A stretch of DNA of 64,000 nucleotides. Origin: Bolinopsis microptera (lineage: Eukaryota; Ctenophora; Tentaculata; Lobata; Bolinopsidae). Positions 13,096 through 25,148 of the stretch are shown piece after piece. Both the position numbers and the translations under genes were made by a program. Location: contig NC_087079.1 of the NCBI RefSeq assembly GCF_026151205.1, forward strand, positions 9,848,635 to 9,912,634, in the 5' to 3' direction. Numbering within the stretch: the first letter of the stretch is position 1; the number at the start of each line of letters is the position of its first letter. The notes under the pieces were generated by a model. It did not search any database, had not been told where the DNA came from, and saw only the letters and a list, made by a program, of their open reading frames with translations.

Positions 13096-15030
13096 TCACA
13101 ACTGAGATGCTATATGGTTGTCGTTGTTTCTATCGTTTGAGTTTGGTATAGCTGAGTACCCGTGGGTAAACTTCTCCTCCACTTTTGGAGACTCCTCCTC
13201 GCTAATTCTATTGTTCTGGAGGTCTCCCTTAGATCGCTTGAAAGCATATATCACTCCCATGAACATAGGTTTGGCGTATTCCTCCTCGAATTCGCCCTCT
13301 TCCAAGGATTTACCCGACTTTTCAAGTTCGTAATAGTAATTAAACCTTGATACAATGATAGGAAACGGTAGTGCAATGACCAAGATTCCCATCAGAGCAC
13401 AAAATACCCCCACTATTTTCCCCAAAGTCGATACCGGTACATAATCCCCATACCCCACAGTACTCATTGTCACTATACTCCACCAAAACGCTTCTATTAT
13501 CGAACTAAACTGGGAGCCTGGTTGGTGAAGGTCAGCGAAGTAAACCATGCTACTGAACAGAACCACACATATCGAGAGGAGGAGAAATAGAAGGGCTAAC
13601 TCTCGACTACCCGCTCGCAGCGCATAAGCCAACGCAAGGAGTCCTGCAAAATGTCGAGACATCTTAAAAATCCTGAAGATTCTGGTAAATCTAATCATAC
13701 GGATGAAGACCAAGGATTGGAGGTCCTGTTGGTCTCGAGGGACCATCAGACCGATGTAGAAGGGAAGAATAGCAGCGAGATCTATCCAGTTGATGATGGA
13801 TTTCCAGAATTGTTTCTTGTTGGGACAACAAGCGAATCTGGCTAGAAGCTCTATCGTAAACCAAATGATACAGACGACTTCTATGCCGAAGAATATTTTC
13901 TGGTCGAGATGGGGTATCCTCCTAGGGGTGAGATGGAATTGGTAACTTCTAAAAAATAGAATAAAGGTCCTTCTCAACAAAAGAATAAAGGTGTTTATAG
14001 TTACCACGATAGTTAACTTTCAATTTGGAGTGACAAGAAATCAATACTGACTCAGTGACAATATAACAATTAGTTAGCATCATGTAATCAAGGAGTTATA
14101 AATTTTGAAAGCAGAAATTAGCCTTAGCTAGACAGAGACAAACTAGCTTGTCTACTATTTTCAAAACATTTCCCATGATTTTACCTGGCTTTAAGTTCCG
14201 CTGAGTCGTCTTCATGACGGAAGATGGGCAAGGTTTCTACACAAACAGACGTTATGGCAATCATGATCATGGTGATGTCAATATAGGCCACACATTTTGC
14301 GAAGATACCGGATTGTGGATCCTCAAATACCTGTAAAAGTTACGATTACTTGATCTAATTTAATCTGCCGGAGGTATCATTAACTTAGAATATATTGCCC
14401 CTTTTTGGTAGAATACAAGTCAATATTGTTCAAGGTCCCAAAATCACTTTAAAAGATTAAAATAATAGGACCATCGGTTTAGATTAGCATACAGCCATGA
14501 AAGTCTTCTTTTGGATGAAAATGCAACCGGTGAAGATTATTTAATATTTTCGATTAATGTGTTTATCGGGAATTATAGAATATCTTGATCTCATATATGA
14601 ACAAACCTGCCAAACTCTCTTCTGCATAGGATGGTCAGGTAGGACGATCTGTTTAGTGTTACTCACATCAGGACTTAGCTTTTCTAGAATGTGCTCACCT
14701 AGTCTGAAGAACCTGACTTCCTCCATAAAAATATCTGCGTTCAACGTGGCTGGCAAGCAAAGCAGTCCGTCCGATTGATAAAAATACAAGATTGTCTCAA
14801 ACGATTCTCTGTGACGGTCAAAGAAATACTCTTTAGTTGAACTGTTATAATGTTTTTCCCTGTCGGTTGATCCCAGGAGGGTGGTAGGGAAACGATTTAG
14901 GGTTGATTTCCTGGTCTGAAATTTGAGGCCACTGACGTTGATGGTGATGACATCGTCCATGTCCACAATATCCTCGTCAGATTTCATATCAACACTCCGA
15001 GCATCGTGCGGGTAACGGCTTCTACTCAGC
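13096..15030 (-). CDS. Shaker-like: Shaker/Kv1-type voltage-gated potassium channel, constant region (3 exons)
   Basis: Pore-forming subunit of a plasma-membrane K+ channel; four subunits assemble through the T1 domain. Exons run right to left: 15030-14607, 14330-14185, 13948-13096 (stop TGA). Introns are 276 and 236 nt with GT-AG ends, and the phases agree (0, then 2). The common part is 473 residues. T1 lies at about 26-120 (DDVITINVSGLKF), S1 in the small exon (ending ETLPIF), S2 at about 207-230, S3 at about 240-258. S4 at about 269-288 has six basic residues at every third position (R,R,R,R,K,R). The filter TVGYGD is at about 352-357 and S6 at about 366-395. The S6 bend reads PFP where Kv1 channels have PVP. 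The tail ends in ASQL, with no evident Kv1-type PDZ ligand. The first exon has a good acceptor (AATTCCAG before 15030) in phase 2, so the N-terminus should come from upstream exons. An in-frame ATG at 15062 would give a 484-residue form by read-through of that acceptor. Family assignment is very secure; the 5' end is inferred. Confidence 0.95.
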
Positions 15031-16175
15031 CTGGAATTAGGATTGTGTAAGAGATTGGTCATATTCTCATATCTCTATTTGTGGAGGTGGAATTGTGGAA
15101 TGTGTGAATGTGATGTTTAGAAAATAGGTTCCTTGCTTCCATGTTTCAAACAATTAAACCGCACCACAAGAGTCGAGAGATGACACGCACGGCTATTAGA
15201 AATCAGACCGTTTATTAAATTAAGGCGATCATATTGTGATGTCTAGTTCAGTTATCGATTCAGATTCCAGGCTCCGGACATATTGGCACCCGGGTCCCGG
15301 ACCCGGTCAGTGGTTCCCAGTAGAAGTCAAGATCTTGTAAACGGTACATCAGTGGTAGTGGGGGAATATTTTGCTACCAAGTATTTGAAAATCAAGCATA
15401 TAATTTGATTGTGTACTGTTATGCTGTGAACGAGTTGATTGGTAAGCACTGACCCATATTCAGATTATATTTGACGGGGTTATGGTAAATTTAGCAGGCC
15501 TTGACTAGCCACCCTGCCACAGCTATGTCAAATTTCCTCCGATCTTAGTTGTGAATTTTAAGACATCATGAATATTATGCAAATAAAAAGTAAATATATA
15601 TTAGTATTACCTGACCCACCACAGGTTCTTTAAAGTTTTAAAAAGTTAAAAGTTGAATTATTCATATTTAGTTTTAAACTCATATCTGCTCCTTTGACTT
15701 TTTCTGTACTTATTATAATCAAGCATATTATTTATCGAGCTTGTCGTTAATTAAGCATCTTATTATTATTAGTTAAACAACTGTTTATCCGATTAAATAT
15801 TTGCGTGAATGTTTTTCTGAGGAAAAAAGTTTTTAACATACAAGTTTATTGAATACGATGTTAATAATAGGATGAAAGATCAACACGATATTTTTTTCTA
15901 CAGATTAGAATACGAAATATCAAACATTAATTAGCTCATGAACAAACATTTCTGTCCAGGATTTTTTCTCGCGTTATATTTTCACGCGAGATAATTAGTT
16001 ATTTGTTATTAACGTAATTAGCTATAACCAAACAACTTTTTATTGGCTCAGAGTGATAGAAATTTCATAAAAACGAGGACAAAAGTAGTTTTTAGAAAAA
16101 CTTTTCACTTACAAAATTTTTCGGTACTAACAGTAATTTAGTTTAATTTGTCTAAAAGTATTAATTTTATCTTAC

Positions 16176-16219
16176 TCGGTGGTAGGAGGAGGCTTCCCAC
16201 TATTAAGTCTTGCTCGCAT
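16176..16219 (-). CDS. Candidate alternative first coding exon E of the Kv gene
   Basis: ATG with A at -3 opens 14 codons (MRARLNSGKPPPTT) and runs into a donor GA|GTAAGA in phase 2. Joined to the acceptor at 15030 it completes a Glu codon and continues in the channel frame, giving about 488 residues. The peptide is basic (R,R,K) with three prolines. The frame is also open upstream to a possible acceptor at 16252/16253 (TTTATAG) in phase 0, so this could be an internal exon of 77 nt fed by a phase-0 first exon such as the one at 19991-20029. An AP-1-like palindrome CCTGACTGAGTCAGG lies about 260 nt upstream at 16483-16497. No homology is recognised. Confidence 0.42.
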
Positions 16220-17095
16220 GATACTCAGCTCACAGTAATCTTCAGCTAAAAACTATAAATAACGGAGGAGCCACGTGTAAAGTGGGAAGATGGGCTAAGG
16301 GCTTAACAAACAGCAAATATGAAACAAACTCCAATAAAATGTAAGTTATAACAACACTATTCCGTGGAGCGGTGGAGCCGTAAACAGTTTCACACTTGAC
16401 AAAATTTTCTGAAATATGAACATGGCAGAGACCTCAAATTCAATTTTACTTGACTTTAATCAGGTTAAATACGCACGATCCTCCTGACTGAGTCAGGACC
16501 GAGGATCCTCAATCCAGGCTTAAGTGGAAAATGAACATTGCAATCCAAATCCATACATGAAAGTCACGGTTTGTATTTTTTCACAATGTAACCAAATTGA
16601 CATTTTTCATTCCAACAAATGGTTCATTCCAATGACCAGGATTTAGCAATTTGATCAGATTTTATCATTATAGTGCCAATCAACGCATCATCCCCGCCAG
16701 ATAAATATATGTTCGTTCAGTTCCGATAAACTGCAACTGTAGCCCACATAATTAGATTTAGCAGGTCTTTAGACAAATGAGTTTCTGGTTAAAGTCGATT
16801 TGTCACCGGGACTTGGAGAGCTAATTAAAAATATGCGGCCTTAAAACGTGGTACCACGTCATGTACCACAAATGCCATGACTTCATGCCGGCTAATCACT
16901 AGCTTTTTTCCGAAGAAAAAGGACCACCACAATGTACACACTTTTGTAATCTATCAGTGACGACCATGTACCGACTAGTAGATTCCTTTCGCGATTAATT
17001 ACCGTCACATTCCATACGGAGTTATTTTTCTGAAGAAAATGTAGACAAAGGTTCGCAGTTGACAGGTCTGGTCTTTAAAATTAAAGACTAAGTCG

Positions 17096-17187
17096 AAAAA
17101 TACACAAAAATACACAAAAATACACAAAAATACACAAAAATACACAAAAATACACAAAAATACACAAAAATACACAAAAATACACAA
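17096..17187. repeat. (TACACAAAAA)n 10-bp satellite
   Basis: Eight perfect copies at 17101-17180 plus partial copies on both sides. The minus-strand frame reading repeated CIFVYFCVF is a by-product. Confidence 0.95.
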
Positions 17188-17731
17188 CGTACGTTGTATC
17201 AAAACGAGAGCTAGAAAAATAATGTCAAGAATTTTACATTAGAAAATGTATTTTCGCATCTTTGATGGAACAGAAATGTGAAGAATAGGTATTTGATGAA
17301 AAAAACCATCGTGGTTGAACAGCCAAATTTATAAAACGTTCAAATTACAACTAAAACAGTTCCATTTTTAACAACTCAATACTGAAAGGTTAAATTTTCA
17401 ATTTTGACCGATGAATTATGTATTAGTAGTTTTGTAATAGCCGTCCAAATATTTCCCAATTTGAATAAGCTTTATTGACATATCTTATTGATCAAATCTA
17501 AAACCCTACAAACATGATTTAGTTTAGTTTTGTGAATGTGGTCCTGTATAAATTGTGGAAACCTTATTAGCACTGACGCAATAGAGATTCCCGATGTATA
17601 TCAGTACTGGAAACCCTGTTACAAGGCAAAAACAAACATATCAAATAACATGAAAACGGAATGAATCAACAGTTATAAAACATAATGATCTCTACATTGC
17701 AACACACGATACGCACTGCATCTTCTCTCAC

Positions 17732-17844
17732 CATTCAGATACACTGAGAGGTTTAGGTCTGTCTTCTCCCTCGGCGAAGTGGAGGGAGACCCCCTGAGAG
17801 CCAGACCCTCGTGTCTTCATGTTCCGGGCGCCAGAGCCCGCCAT
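17732..17844 (-). CDS. Candidate alternative first coding exon D of the Kv gene
   Basis: A GC-rich island in AT-rich surroundings. ATG with G at -3 and +4 follows an in-frame stop 9 nt upstream and opens 37 codons (MAGSGARNMKTRG..., ending PLSVSE), then donor TG|GTGAGA in phase 2. Splicing to 15030 makes a Trp codon and enters the channel frame, giving about 511 residues. The peptide has a Gly/Ser/basic start and an acidic middle (AEGEDRPK). The base composition, strong start context and correct phase make it one of the best alternative N-termini. It could belong to another minus-strand gene. Confidence 0.55.
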
Positions 17845-19624
17845 TGCCTTCTCTTAAAGTCTTAACGGACTCCAAACACAGCCCCAGATACAATACCCCT
17901 TTAAACAACTATAAGAGTGATATTTTGGTGGAAAAGTGTTGTCAAAGAGTTGTCAAGGTGCGAGTGTGGTAACAGACATTAGAGACCACAACACGGCCAA
18001 ACTGACGACAAGAAACGTAATACGAAAACTGTACGAGTGAGAACTAAAAGTACAGTAAAATGCTACAACAACTCGCAGGAATTTGGATAAAATGTGATGC
18101 CTAAAATGTTATACTTGCACCCGTAGTAACCTGCTCATTACTGGAGGGAGGCATTGTGGAACAAATGTCAGAGCTAAAGCAAGAGAAGGTGAACGGATGT
18201 CAGAATGTACAGGCCGTGCACATGGCTAAAAAGTTTAAACTATAACATGCAAACATTATACTCAGTAAAGTTGAAATAATAAGTTAACGTTACATAAGGT
18301 GACTGAAGGTGTTATGTGGGTACATATCGGCGACGAATATCCGATTAACTTAGTATACGTAACCAACTCCAGCTTTCCTTTCACTGATTTACACTGCATT
18401 TACGTACACGATACGTATGTAAAGCGTGACACTGTATAATCACCGATAATCGCACCGAAAACGATCCTTATCCTTATCACTTTATCAAAGCTGGCTATAT
18501 AATACTATTCAAAGATTCAGCATGTACGCAATCATAATATCAAATATGTAAGTATGACTAATAACTAATGCATATCAGTCTGTAATGGGTGTTGGTGCAA
18601 TGTGAGCCCCCCGAACTCAGTAATTTACCAATTTACACAGCGCTACACAGGGAAACACCGAACAAGCTGCAATAGAGAGAGACTCTGTACATTCATTACC
18701 AAGGCAAACATTGCGCGAACAGGGAAGGTATCTGGTAGGCACAAGTTAAACAGGTTAGTGGCCGAGAGAACGGAATGTGTCTGCAAACTTGATACAGTTG
18801 TGTTGGGGAAACCAACCGCAGGAAACTTGGAACAGATGCGTAAGCTGGGAACTAATCAGGAGTAAGGACCGAGGACTGAGAGAGGGAGAGAGAGAGGTGG
18901 AAAGAGAGGTGAAGAAGCTGGGGGAACTGCTCTTTCGTCTGGGATACGTATTACGTACATTGTACAAACATTAAACACTGCTGCATATTCAACTGTTTGC
19001 TATTACACTGGAAACTAAGACATGATACTGCTCCAGATTTGCTCCTGACTTATTCAATTGTAGGAGCAGAGCAGGAACAGAGTGCATGCTATTGGTTAAT
19101 GACCATGCTGAGTGGCAGACCAGGCTTCCTACTCTGTGACTAATACGTCCACGTACTGTTTATTTTTCTATCGAAATCTCTGACAAAAGTACTTCGGAAT
19201 TTGACGAAGGCAATGAACTAATAAACTCTGACAACGTTTCAACCGACTTGACTCAAAAATATTAGCAGTCATAAAATATTAGCATACATAAAACAAGAGA
19301 ATAAAATCAGACGGTCACGGTAAGTGGGTATAACACTATAAAACTTCCAGCCCTGACACCCGCCTGATCATTCTTTAGAAAGTTATAAATGGATTATTTC
19401 GCGGTTACGTGGCAGATTACAATATCCCTAAACAAAGATTAGCATCAGAGAGAGGAGCAGGAGGAATGTTATAATCACAAGCAGACTTTACTCATGAGTA
19501 TGTTACTAACTTTACAGCAAGCTAAACGCTTTGCAAGCCTCACTAGGTACAACAACGTTGAGCTTTGATATAATCTGGCAGACTCAGTCTGGAAAACAGG
19601 CAGACTCAACCTGGCAAACAGGCA

Positions 19625-19910
19625 GACTCAACCTGGTAACCTGGTTACCTGGCAACCTGGTTACCTGGTTACCTGGCAACCTGGTTACCTGGCAACCTGG
19701 TTACCACACATGCTCAGGACTCTTAGACTCTACCTTGTATAATACTACGCAGATTCTGCTGTGTCAGAGGTACACCTAATATTCCCTGGTTACCTGGCAA
19801 CCTGGTTACCTGGCAACCTGGTTACCACACATGCTCAGGACTCTTAGTCTTACACTCTACTTTGTATAATACTACGCAGATTCTGCTGTGTCAGAGGTAC
19901 ACCTAATATA
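19625..19910. repeat. Tandem duplication containing (CCTGGTTACCTGGCAA)n
   Basis: A GGTTACCTGGCAACCT array leads into a tail (ACACATGCTCAGGACTC... to CACCTAATAT). The array plus tail is present twice, offset 121 bp at the start and 127 bp at the end. The copies differ by a 6-bp insertion (TCTTAC) and a few substitutions. Confidence 0.85.
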
Positions 19911-19990
19911 CCCCAAGTTATAATTTTCAGACAGTCTATGCTTAATAGATTGAAGAGACACCCGCCTCGGACTGCTTTTTGGCAACTCAC

Positions 19991-20029
19991 GCCTTGAACT
20001 TTGACGAGTTTATTGTTTTTGGCAGCCAT
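19991..20029 (-). CDS. Possible small first exon I (phase 0)
   Basis: ATG with A at -3 and G at +4 opens 13 codons (MAAKNNKLVKVQG, net charge +4) up to donor GTGAGT. It ends in phase 0, so it cannot join the channel acceptor at 15030 directly. It would be in frame with the extended version of exon E (acceptor 16252/16253), which ends in phase 2. That makes a two-step leader analogous to 48428 plus 41853. Short enough to be chance. Confidence 0.2.
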
Positions 20030-20101
20030 TATCAAGTATACCAACGCAGTAAAATCCTAGAGAGAAGATGGAAACATAAGTTAAAGTACAAAAACAAGAT
20101 A

Positions 20102-20158
20102 AAGGTCAACACTCAAGAGATAGGTCAACAGTCAGGTAACACTCAAGATAAGTGTCAG
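20102..20158. repeat. GGTCAACACTCAAGAGA repeat, left block
   Basis: Three imperfect units immediately before the TTAA palindrome. They match 22296-22340, 2.2 kb away. Confidence 0.6.
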
Positions 20159-20162
20159 TTAA

Positions 20163-21545
20163 GGGGGGGGGGGGGGGGGGGGGACAATGGATATTTTTTT
20201 GTGAAACTTGATTTCGAGATAGCAGTTGACCAACAAACTAAGACCAGTGACCAAACTTTTGAGGGGGTCCCGGACCCCAACCGCCAAACGGTGCCCGCGG
20301 GGCAGCCACACCCATATTTGGTCCAAATTAGGCCCAATTTAGCCAAATACCCTGAACATGCCCAAACCCCAGATTTTAGGTGCTCTTCTTGTAGCTAGTG
20401 GTCTCCTGAACTCGTATATGAAATTTCATCAAGATTGGACAAAAAATGACTGAGTTATGGGCCAAAAACCATATGCCCATATTTGGGCATACGTACCAAA
20501 TTTGGTAGATTTCGTCCCATAAATTGAGCAAATATAAATATTTTTGAATGAAACTTACTTTATAACAAAGGTAAGCCTAAACTACATATTCTCTGTAAGT
20601 TATAGCTTTATATTTGTTTAAATGTGGATACTAAGGCGAAAAAACCACAAAAAATGAACTAAATTGCCCGTATCTTGGTTCGCGATATTCGCGGAATTGA
20701 TCTCATTAAAATTGTAACAACTCAATCAGTTTTCAAAATTTTTGCATGACATTTTCGGAATCGACTCGAAATCGCATTTCCACCTTATTTTAAGAACAGA
20801 TTTTTGATTTAGGCCTCCAAAAAAATTTGGCGGCCAAATTCTGAATTTTTCCGGGAAAATTTTGGAATTTGGCCGCCAAATTTTTTTGGAGGCCTAAATC
20901 AAACATTTGTTCTTAAAATAAGGTGGAAATGCGATTTCGAGTCGATTCCGAAAATGTCATGCAAAAATTTTGAAAACTGATTGAGTTGTTACAATTTTAA
21001 TGAGATCAATTCCGCGAATATCGCGAACCAAGATACGGGCAATTTAGTTCATTTTTTGTGGTTTTTTCGCCTTAGTATCAACATTTAAACAAATACAAAG
21101 CTATAACTTACAGAGAATATGTAGTTTAGGCTTACCTTTCTTATAAAGTAAGTTTCATTCAAAAATATTGATATTTGCCCAATTTATGGGACGAAATCTA
21201 CCAAATTTGGTGCGTATGCCCAAATATGGGCATATGGTTTTTGGCCCATAACTCAGTCATTTTTTGTCCAATCTTGATGAAATTTCATCTACGAGTTCAG
21301 GAGACCACTAGCTACAAGTAGAGCACCTAAAATCTGGGTTTTGGGCATGTTCAGGGTATTTGGCTAAATTGGGCCTAATTTGGACCAAATATGGGCGTGG
21401 CTGCCCCGCGGGCACCGTTTGGCGGTTGGGGTCCGGGACCCCTCAAAAGTTCGGTCACTGGTCCTAGTTTGTTGGTCAACTGCTATCTCGAAATCAACTT
21501 TCACAAAAAAATATCCATTGTCCCCCCCCCCCCCCCCCCCCCCCC
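20163..21545. mobile_element. 1383-bp palindromic element inserted at TTAA, poly-G/poly-C ends
   Basis: Near-perfect inverted repeat with arms of about 685 bp (20163-20848 and 20857-21545) meeting almost without a loop around CCGG at 20852. It starts with 21 G and ends with 24 C, and is flanked on both sides by TTAA (20159-20162 and 21546-21549). TTAA duplication is characteristic of piggyBac-type transposition. No transposase is encoded, so it is non-autonomous. Arms differ at only scattered positions, implying recent origin or ongoing arm conversion. It interrupts a minisatellite (GGTCAACACTC units). Confidence 0.8.
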
Positions 21546-22295
21546 TTAAATAGCTCGGTTGCAGATCCCATGGATAAGATTTTCGTGGTTAAAAGGCAAT
21601 CTAGATAAGCGACTCAGCGACTGGATTAAAAGCCGTCTAGTATCGATACGGCTTGAAGTTCATTAGAACTCGAAGACACCACCAATGATTAACGATCTTG
21701 CACATTTGAGCTAATCAAGGTAACGGTGATCTCATTAGCAACTTATTAATGTCGACAGGAACGTCAGGAATATTTATAAAGTACAGGCCTCAAAATCAGA
21801 CTGGTGGTTCTCCGCTCACTTCTCTTCGCGCGGCTCTTGCCGCCCTCACCACTTGGGGTTGGAGCCAGACACTAGAGCTCACCAAGACGGCTTCTCAAAC
21901 TAAGACCTGAGATTCTAGTCACATTACTGTTGATGGAAACATCCACAAGATCCTCCTTAGGTCGAGTCTACCAGACATTCCCTGAATGGAACTTCTTCTC
22001 CTCTACCTGAACTTTATCCCTCTTCACGGAACTAGGAGACCTTGTGTAACGGGATTTTACCACTTAGTCGGTGGTCGATAACAAAACTACTGGAATGTGC
22101 CACATGCACCAGTAATGAGTGGCACAACATCGTGACCTTAATGACGTCACCAAAGCCTCGCTCTGGCTACGAGTTGAGGGCTACAACCGTAAGTATGCTT
22201 ACACTGGCTAACCAGGTGTAGTCAGATTCTAATCGTGGTTGGACATAAGACTCAACGTCAGGCCTTCAAAATCTGACATTTTGTCTTTACAGTCA

Positions 22296-22470
22296 ACTGG
22301 TCAACACTCAAGAGATATGTCAACATTCAGGAGAAAGGTCAAAAACATTGAAAGAGAAAGGTCAACAACACTAGAAAGAAAGGTCAACAACACTAGAGAA
22401 AGGTCAACATTCGAGAGAAAGGTCAACACTCAAGAGAAAGGTCAACATTCGAGAGGAAGGTCAACACAGA
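22296..22470. repeat. (GAGAAAGGTCAACACTC)n minisatellite
   Basis: About nine imperfect units of 17-21 bp. The first unit (GGTCAACACTCAAGAGATA) matches 20102-20122, so the two blocks share ancestry. Confidence 0.8.
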
Positions 22471-22689
22471 GCAACGCTTAGCCAGCAATAGAAGAGGAAG
22501 TGGTACAGTTTAAGTTTGGAAATTGCGTAAGTACCGGTCCACCCTGGACTCGTCGAGCAAGATCAAACATGGTGCACCAGAAATAGCTTAATTTAGGAAA
22601 GCAGCGCTATTTTCATTTGGTAAGTCGGTAATTGTTTTGAGCTACGTGTATTATTTCATAGTCAACTGTTCAATACTGTGTTAAATATC

Positions 22690-22852
22690 CGTGTTTCAAA
22701 TTAATTGCTTAAAAACCTGTATTATTTCATATATAATTGCTAAACAACATGTATATTGTATTATTTCACAATTAATTGCAACACCCATTGTTATTTCGTA
22801 ATTAATTGCTCAGCAGGCTATGCTAGTCCCTTAATCCACAATTAATTGCACA
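22690..22852. repeat. Dispersed TATTTCACAATTAATTGC units
   Basis: Five copies of AATTAATTGC or close variants at irregular 25-60 bp spacing. Confidence 0.5.
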
Positions 22853-23980
22853 TCATAATCGACTATAACATATAGCGGACGTTCTAGGTTAGATTGAAAA
22901 TAAAAATGAAAATCCCAACTCGTCGGAAAAATAACGGAAACATTTAGCTAATGATGTTCCGGGTAGAGCACCTAACAAGACCGGAGTATTTATAAGAGCC
23001 AGCTGAGGGAGGCGACACACTAGATACTACAGACGTCTGTCGAGACAGGGGGACATGAAGCAGACGTCTGATTAATCCTTATCATCTATCAAGGTGATCA
23101 AGGTGATTAAGGTGATCAATATCAAGATTCAAGATACGCATGATCATTGATCACCACCAGGTCCTACACGTGAAGTCAGCAGAAATACTATCAATGTTGT
23201 ATGTAGCAAGTATCCCCCAACCTGTCAGGACTACCTGAAACCCATTGGTCATCACACAAACCCGTCAGAAATTGGCAGGCAGGAGTTGCCCACGTGCCTG
23301 ACCACGTGCCTGATTACACTGGTAACCTGTCAGTCTACCTCATGGTAGCTGACAACCTGGATCACACCATTATTATCAGGATATGTGTCATTAATAATGC
23401 AGCATAACAATATCTGAATAATCAGTCTCAGTACCCACCTAGCGTTCGGATGATGATGAGGAGGAGGAGGATTACTATTAATAAGAAAATGGCATAGTCA
23501 CCCGGCATCCGGCAACTTGTGTGGCTAGACAAAAGCAGTAGCAAGTTTACTGCGTATGAATGCTATCAGGGTAATCTATTTCTGTGGGGAGAGAGGTGGG
23601 TGGGGCCGTATTGAGAGGAGAAATGGGGGGAGAAATGAGTTATATTTATAACGAGTAAACACTCGCTTTAAGTGGCTAATAACGTTGGCTATTGCTTGGC
23701 TATCAATAGTCTGTTACCTGCTATAATGTTATGTATAGGGTTGATAAAAATTCTAAAATTAACTGTCCGCAGCCAGGCTGCCAGTGCTCTCAGAATGATG
23801 GTTATTAATGAGAAGGGATCCCGCGGGGCTACAACCCTCCCTTTAGACTACATCTGCAATCTGCATTATCTCTGACAGATGAATGTTTGAGGAGAGTGCA
23901 TGCATTTACCTTGGACTTGGAGTGCTGCTATGGTATGTGGGTCTAAAATCAGGAGCAACAGCTAATCTTCTCATCTTTCA

Positions 23981-24108
23981 CGAGCAATTTCCTCACTCCG
24001 CAAGCAGTTTCCTTACTCCGCAAGCAATTTTCTTACTCTGCAAGCAATTTTCTTACTCCGCAAGCAGTTTCCTTACTCCGCAAGCAGTTTTATTACTCCG
24101 CAAACAAT
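23981..24108. repeat. 20-bp tandem repeat (CAAGCAGTTTCCTTACTCCG)n
   Basis: Six full units in exact 20-bp register and one partial. A frame running through it (Met at 23883) ends at AAG|GTGAGT but is not trusted. Confidence 0.9.
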
Positions 24109-24842
24109 ACTCCTCAAACAATTCAAATAAACGTAACAGGGGTTCTAACAATCCGGCAAGGTGAGTGTATATTTTATTCGAACACGCACAGCTGAATCTG
24201 TAGTAGCAACTGCAGTACTGCGTTTATGAAAAGTGTACAAAAGTACCTGCATGGACAAAAATATACCGGAAATTTTGTTGAACAGTTTAAACTTGAGAAA
24301 AACCTAATTGCTTGGGCTATTGAGGGGGTAGGATTGTACTAACCGGGCAGTCTTCTGAATTTAAACTTGAATATAGGGAATACAAGGCCACAATTGCCGG
24401 GTAATTTAGTCGTAAGTACCGGCTCTCCTCACATGACGAGGTGAGGATTACTAATTTATGTGTCATCAGGGTTGTCACCAAGCCAATTATCTGGGTGTCA
24501 GAAGCTGAGTTGATATCGGAAATACAGCAGGTTTATGGGGGAACTAAACCTGAACATCATCAACAATATAAACCTTGACACACACAATCACCAGTATGTG
24601 ACAACAAATCAATCACGCTGCAGCTGGAAACACTTATTGGCAAGAAAAAGGAATCCTACGCTGCTGCTGCTAGAGTTTGAGTTAAACGAGGAAGTTATGA
24701 CGAGAACGAGAGAAGAATGCAGGTCATGATAGGATGCTGTTAAAGCTGCGAGACGGGCACCATATATACTCTGACACCTTGGTTATTTAGCTTTATTGAG
24801 CTGCAGGTTTATACACCTCCTAGCATGATACCCTCCACTTTC

Positions 24843-25148
24843 ACCTTCCAGCAGGGACATCTAGCATACCTCCCACTTTCAGCATACCTTCCAGCAGGGA
24901 CATCTAGCATACCTCCCACTTTCAGCATACCTTCCAGCAGGGACATCTAGCATACCTCCCACTTTCAGCATACCTTCCAGCAGGGACATCTAGCATACCT
25001 CCCACTTTCAGCATACCTTCCAGCAGGGACATCTAGCATACCTCCCACTTTCAGCATACCTTCCAGCAGGGACATCTAGCATACCTCCCACTTTCAGCAT
25101 ACCTTCCAGCAGGGACATCTAGCATACCTCCCACTTTCAGCATACCTT
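24843..25148. repeat. 43-bp tandem repeat, seven copies
   Basis: Unit AGCATACCTCCCACTTTC plus AGCATACCTTCCAGCAGG and GACATCT. Copies are virtually identical, indicating recent amplification. Confidence 0.95.

Noticed and set aside
14541-15062. Taking ATG at 15062 as the main channel start
   Set aside because: The first ten codons (MTNLLHNPNS) lie in a pyrimidine-rich stretch ending in TTCCAG, a good acceptor, and have no Kv similarity. Kept only as a possible alternative start.
24843-25148. CRISPR-like array (regular direct repeats); also 31973-32390 and 23981-24108
   Set aside because: Units are contiguous tandem repeats without unique spacers, in a eukaryotic genome.
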